This document shows, in pieces, positions 63,535 through 64,000 of a DNA stretch of 64,000 bases. Every line of letters starts with the position of its first letter. Position 1 is the first letter of the stretch. The notes under the pieces were generated by a model, which worked only from the letters and a program-made list of their open reading frames with translations, made no database searches and was not told the origin of the DNA. Made by a program: the position numbers and the translations under genes. The DNA is from Riptortus pedestris (lineage: Eukaryota > Arthropoda > Insecta > Hemiptera > Alydidae), in NCBI GenBank assembly GCA_019009955.1, contig JADPXZ010000007.1, forward strand, positions 2,837,001 through 2,901,000. The letters run 5' to 3'.

Positions 63535-63985
63535 GAAAGTTCTTAATATCTCCATTATTATGCGTCGGATCGAAAAAGTGTACATAACCAATCTTATTGC
63601 AAATTAAATTTCCTATAAATATTGTTATATGCATTTATTCTCTATCTTGAATATTAGCCGAGATATTTGCATTTTTCAGTTTTCATCCTCGAGCAAAGCC
63701 CCACTCCTGCTCGTGTCACATAAACAATACTCTGTTATATAATAAACCGCATTATTCCAAGCTTAAATACCGAATATTGTTTTCGAGAGACCTTTATTAT
63801 ACGAGATACATGCAAATATGTTCGCTTTCCGTTGTAGAGATTATTAACTTGTTAATTGCCCGAAATATTTCTCATTAGTGTTTGTATTTATTCGCTGTAA
63901 TATTGCTGCGGTCGTGTTGAGTGTTTAGCAGGATGCAGATTTATTCATTGTTCAAACTTCACGCTGGGAAATATGCTAATATTCG
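63535..63985 (+). repeat. Composite dispersed element (second copy) at the window end
   Basis: Same three-part order as 53645-54085: subfamily-A CAAATATCTC-type element (63540-63685), GAGCAAAGCCCCACTCC module (63680-63830), GTTTAGCAG module (63860-63975). The first copy lies about 30 bases before an exon acceptor, so an exon may begin shortly after the window ends. Confidence 0.85.
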
Positions 63986-64000
63986 GCAGACTTATTATTA

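Overview
The window is nuclear DNA from an animal, most likely an arthropod. It shows one multi-exon gene on the + strand in AT-rich, repeat-filled introns. I recognise 29 exons between 1100 and 61914. They are joined by GT-AG introns, and their reading phases agree at every junction except one. Together they give about 1,540 codons, roughly 7% of the window. The product is a run of spectrin repeats with helix-A and helix-C tryptophan positions, interrupted once by a serine/proline/arginine-rich linker ending in SSGFGSRRSSQD. That linker and the repeats after it fit the rod of a spectraplakin (Drosophila Short stop, vertebrate MACF1/dystonin), a giant actin-microtubule crosslinker. The N-terminal calponin-homology/plakin part and the C-terminal EF-hand/GAS2 part are not here, so this is an internal slice. 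I number exons E1 to E30 within the window; E10 is inferred to be missing.

Layout. 1-1099: (CT)n intron end. E1-E9 (1100-22435): rod repeats, then the Ser-rich linker (E7-E8), then the next repeat. 22436-30605: a very large intron with Helitrons in head-to-head orientation, then about 4.6 kb of corrupt homopolymer text (23903-28530), then an AT-rich minisatellite. Phase shows that at least one exon has been lost here. E11-E17 (30606-37835): more rod. 37836-40645: minisatellites and a 0.5 kb C-tract that has apparently eaten the 5' part of E18. E18-E30 (to 61914): the remaining rod repeats. 61915-64000: intron; the next exon lies beyond the window.

Intron content. (1) Non-autonomous Helitrons, ending in a CCCGG/CCGGG hairpin plus CTAG, and one Helitron helicase remnant. 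(2) RNase H-bearing LINE 3' fragments, I/Jockey-like. (3) A TIR element of about 0.6 kb in two copies. (4) A foldback element with TIRs of about 100 bp. (5) A 140-bp dispersed element with CAAATATCTC inverted ends (subfamilies A and B), which makes up nearly all of introns 7, 14 and 23. (6) A 112/118-bp tandem unit carrying a tRNA-Lys-like A box and B box, in introns 3, 12, 15 and 24. (7) Many simple minisatellites and (TA)n tracts.

The most useful points for a reader are the two places where assembly damage removes coding sequence, the tRNA-Lys-like tandem unit, the introns built from one repeat family, and the inverted intron pair 7/14 that could favour exon circularisation. No prokaryotic genes, CRISPR arrays, rRNA genes or intact tRNA genes were seen.
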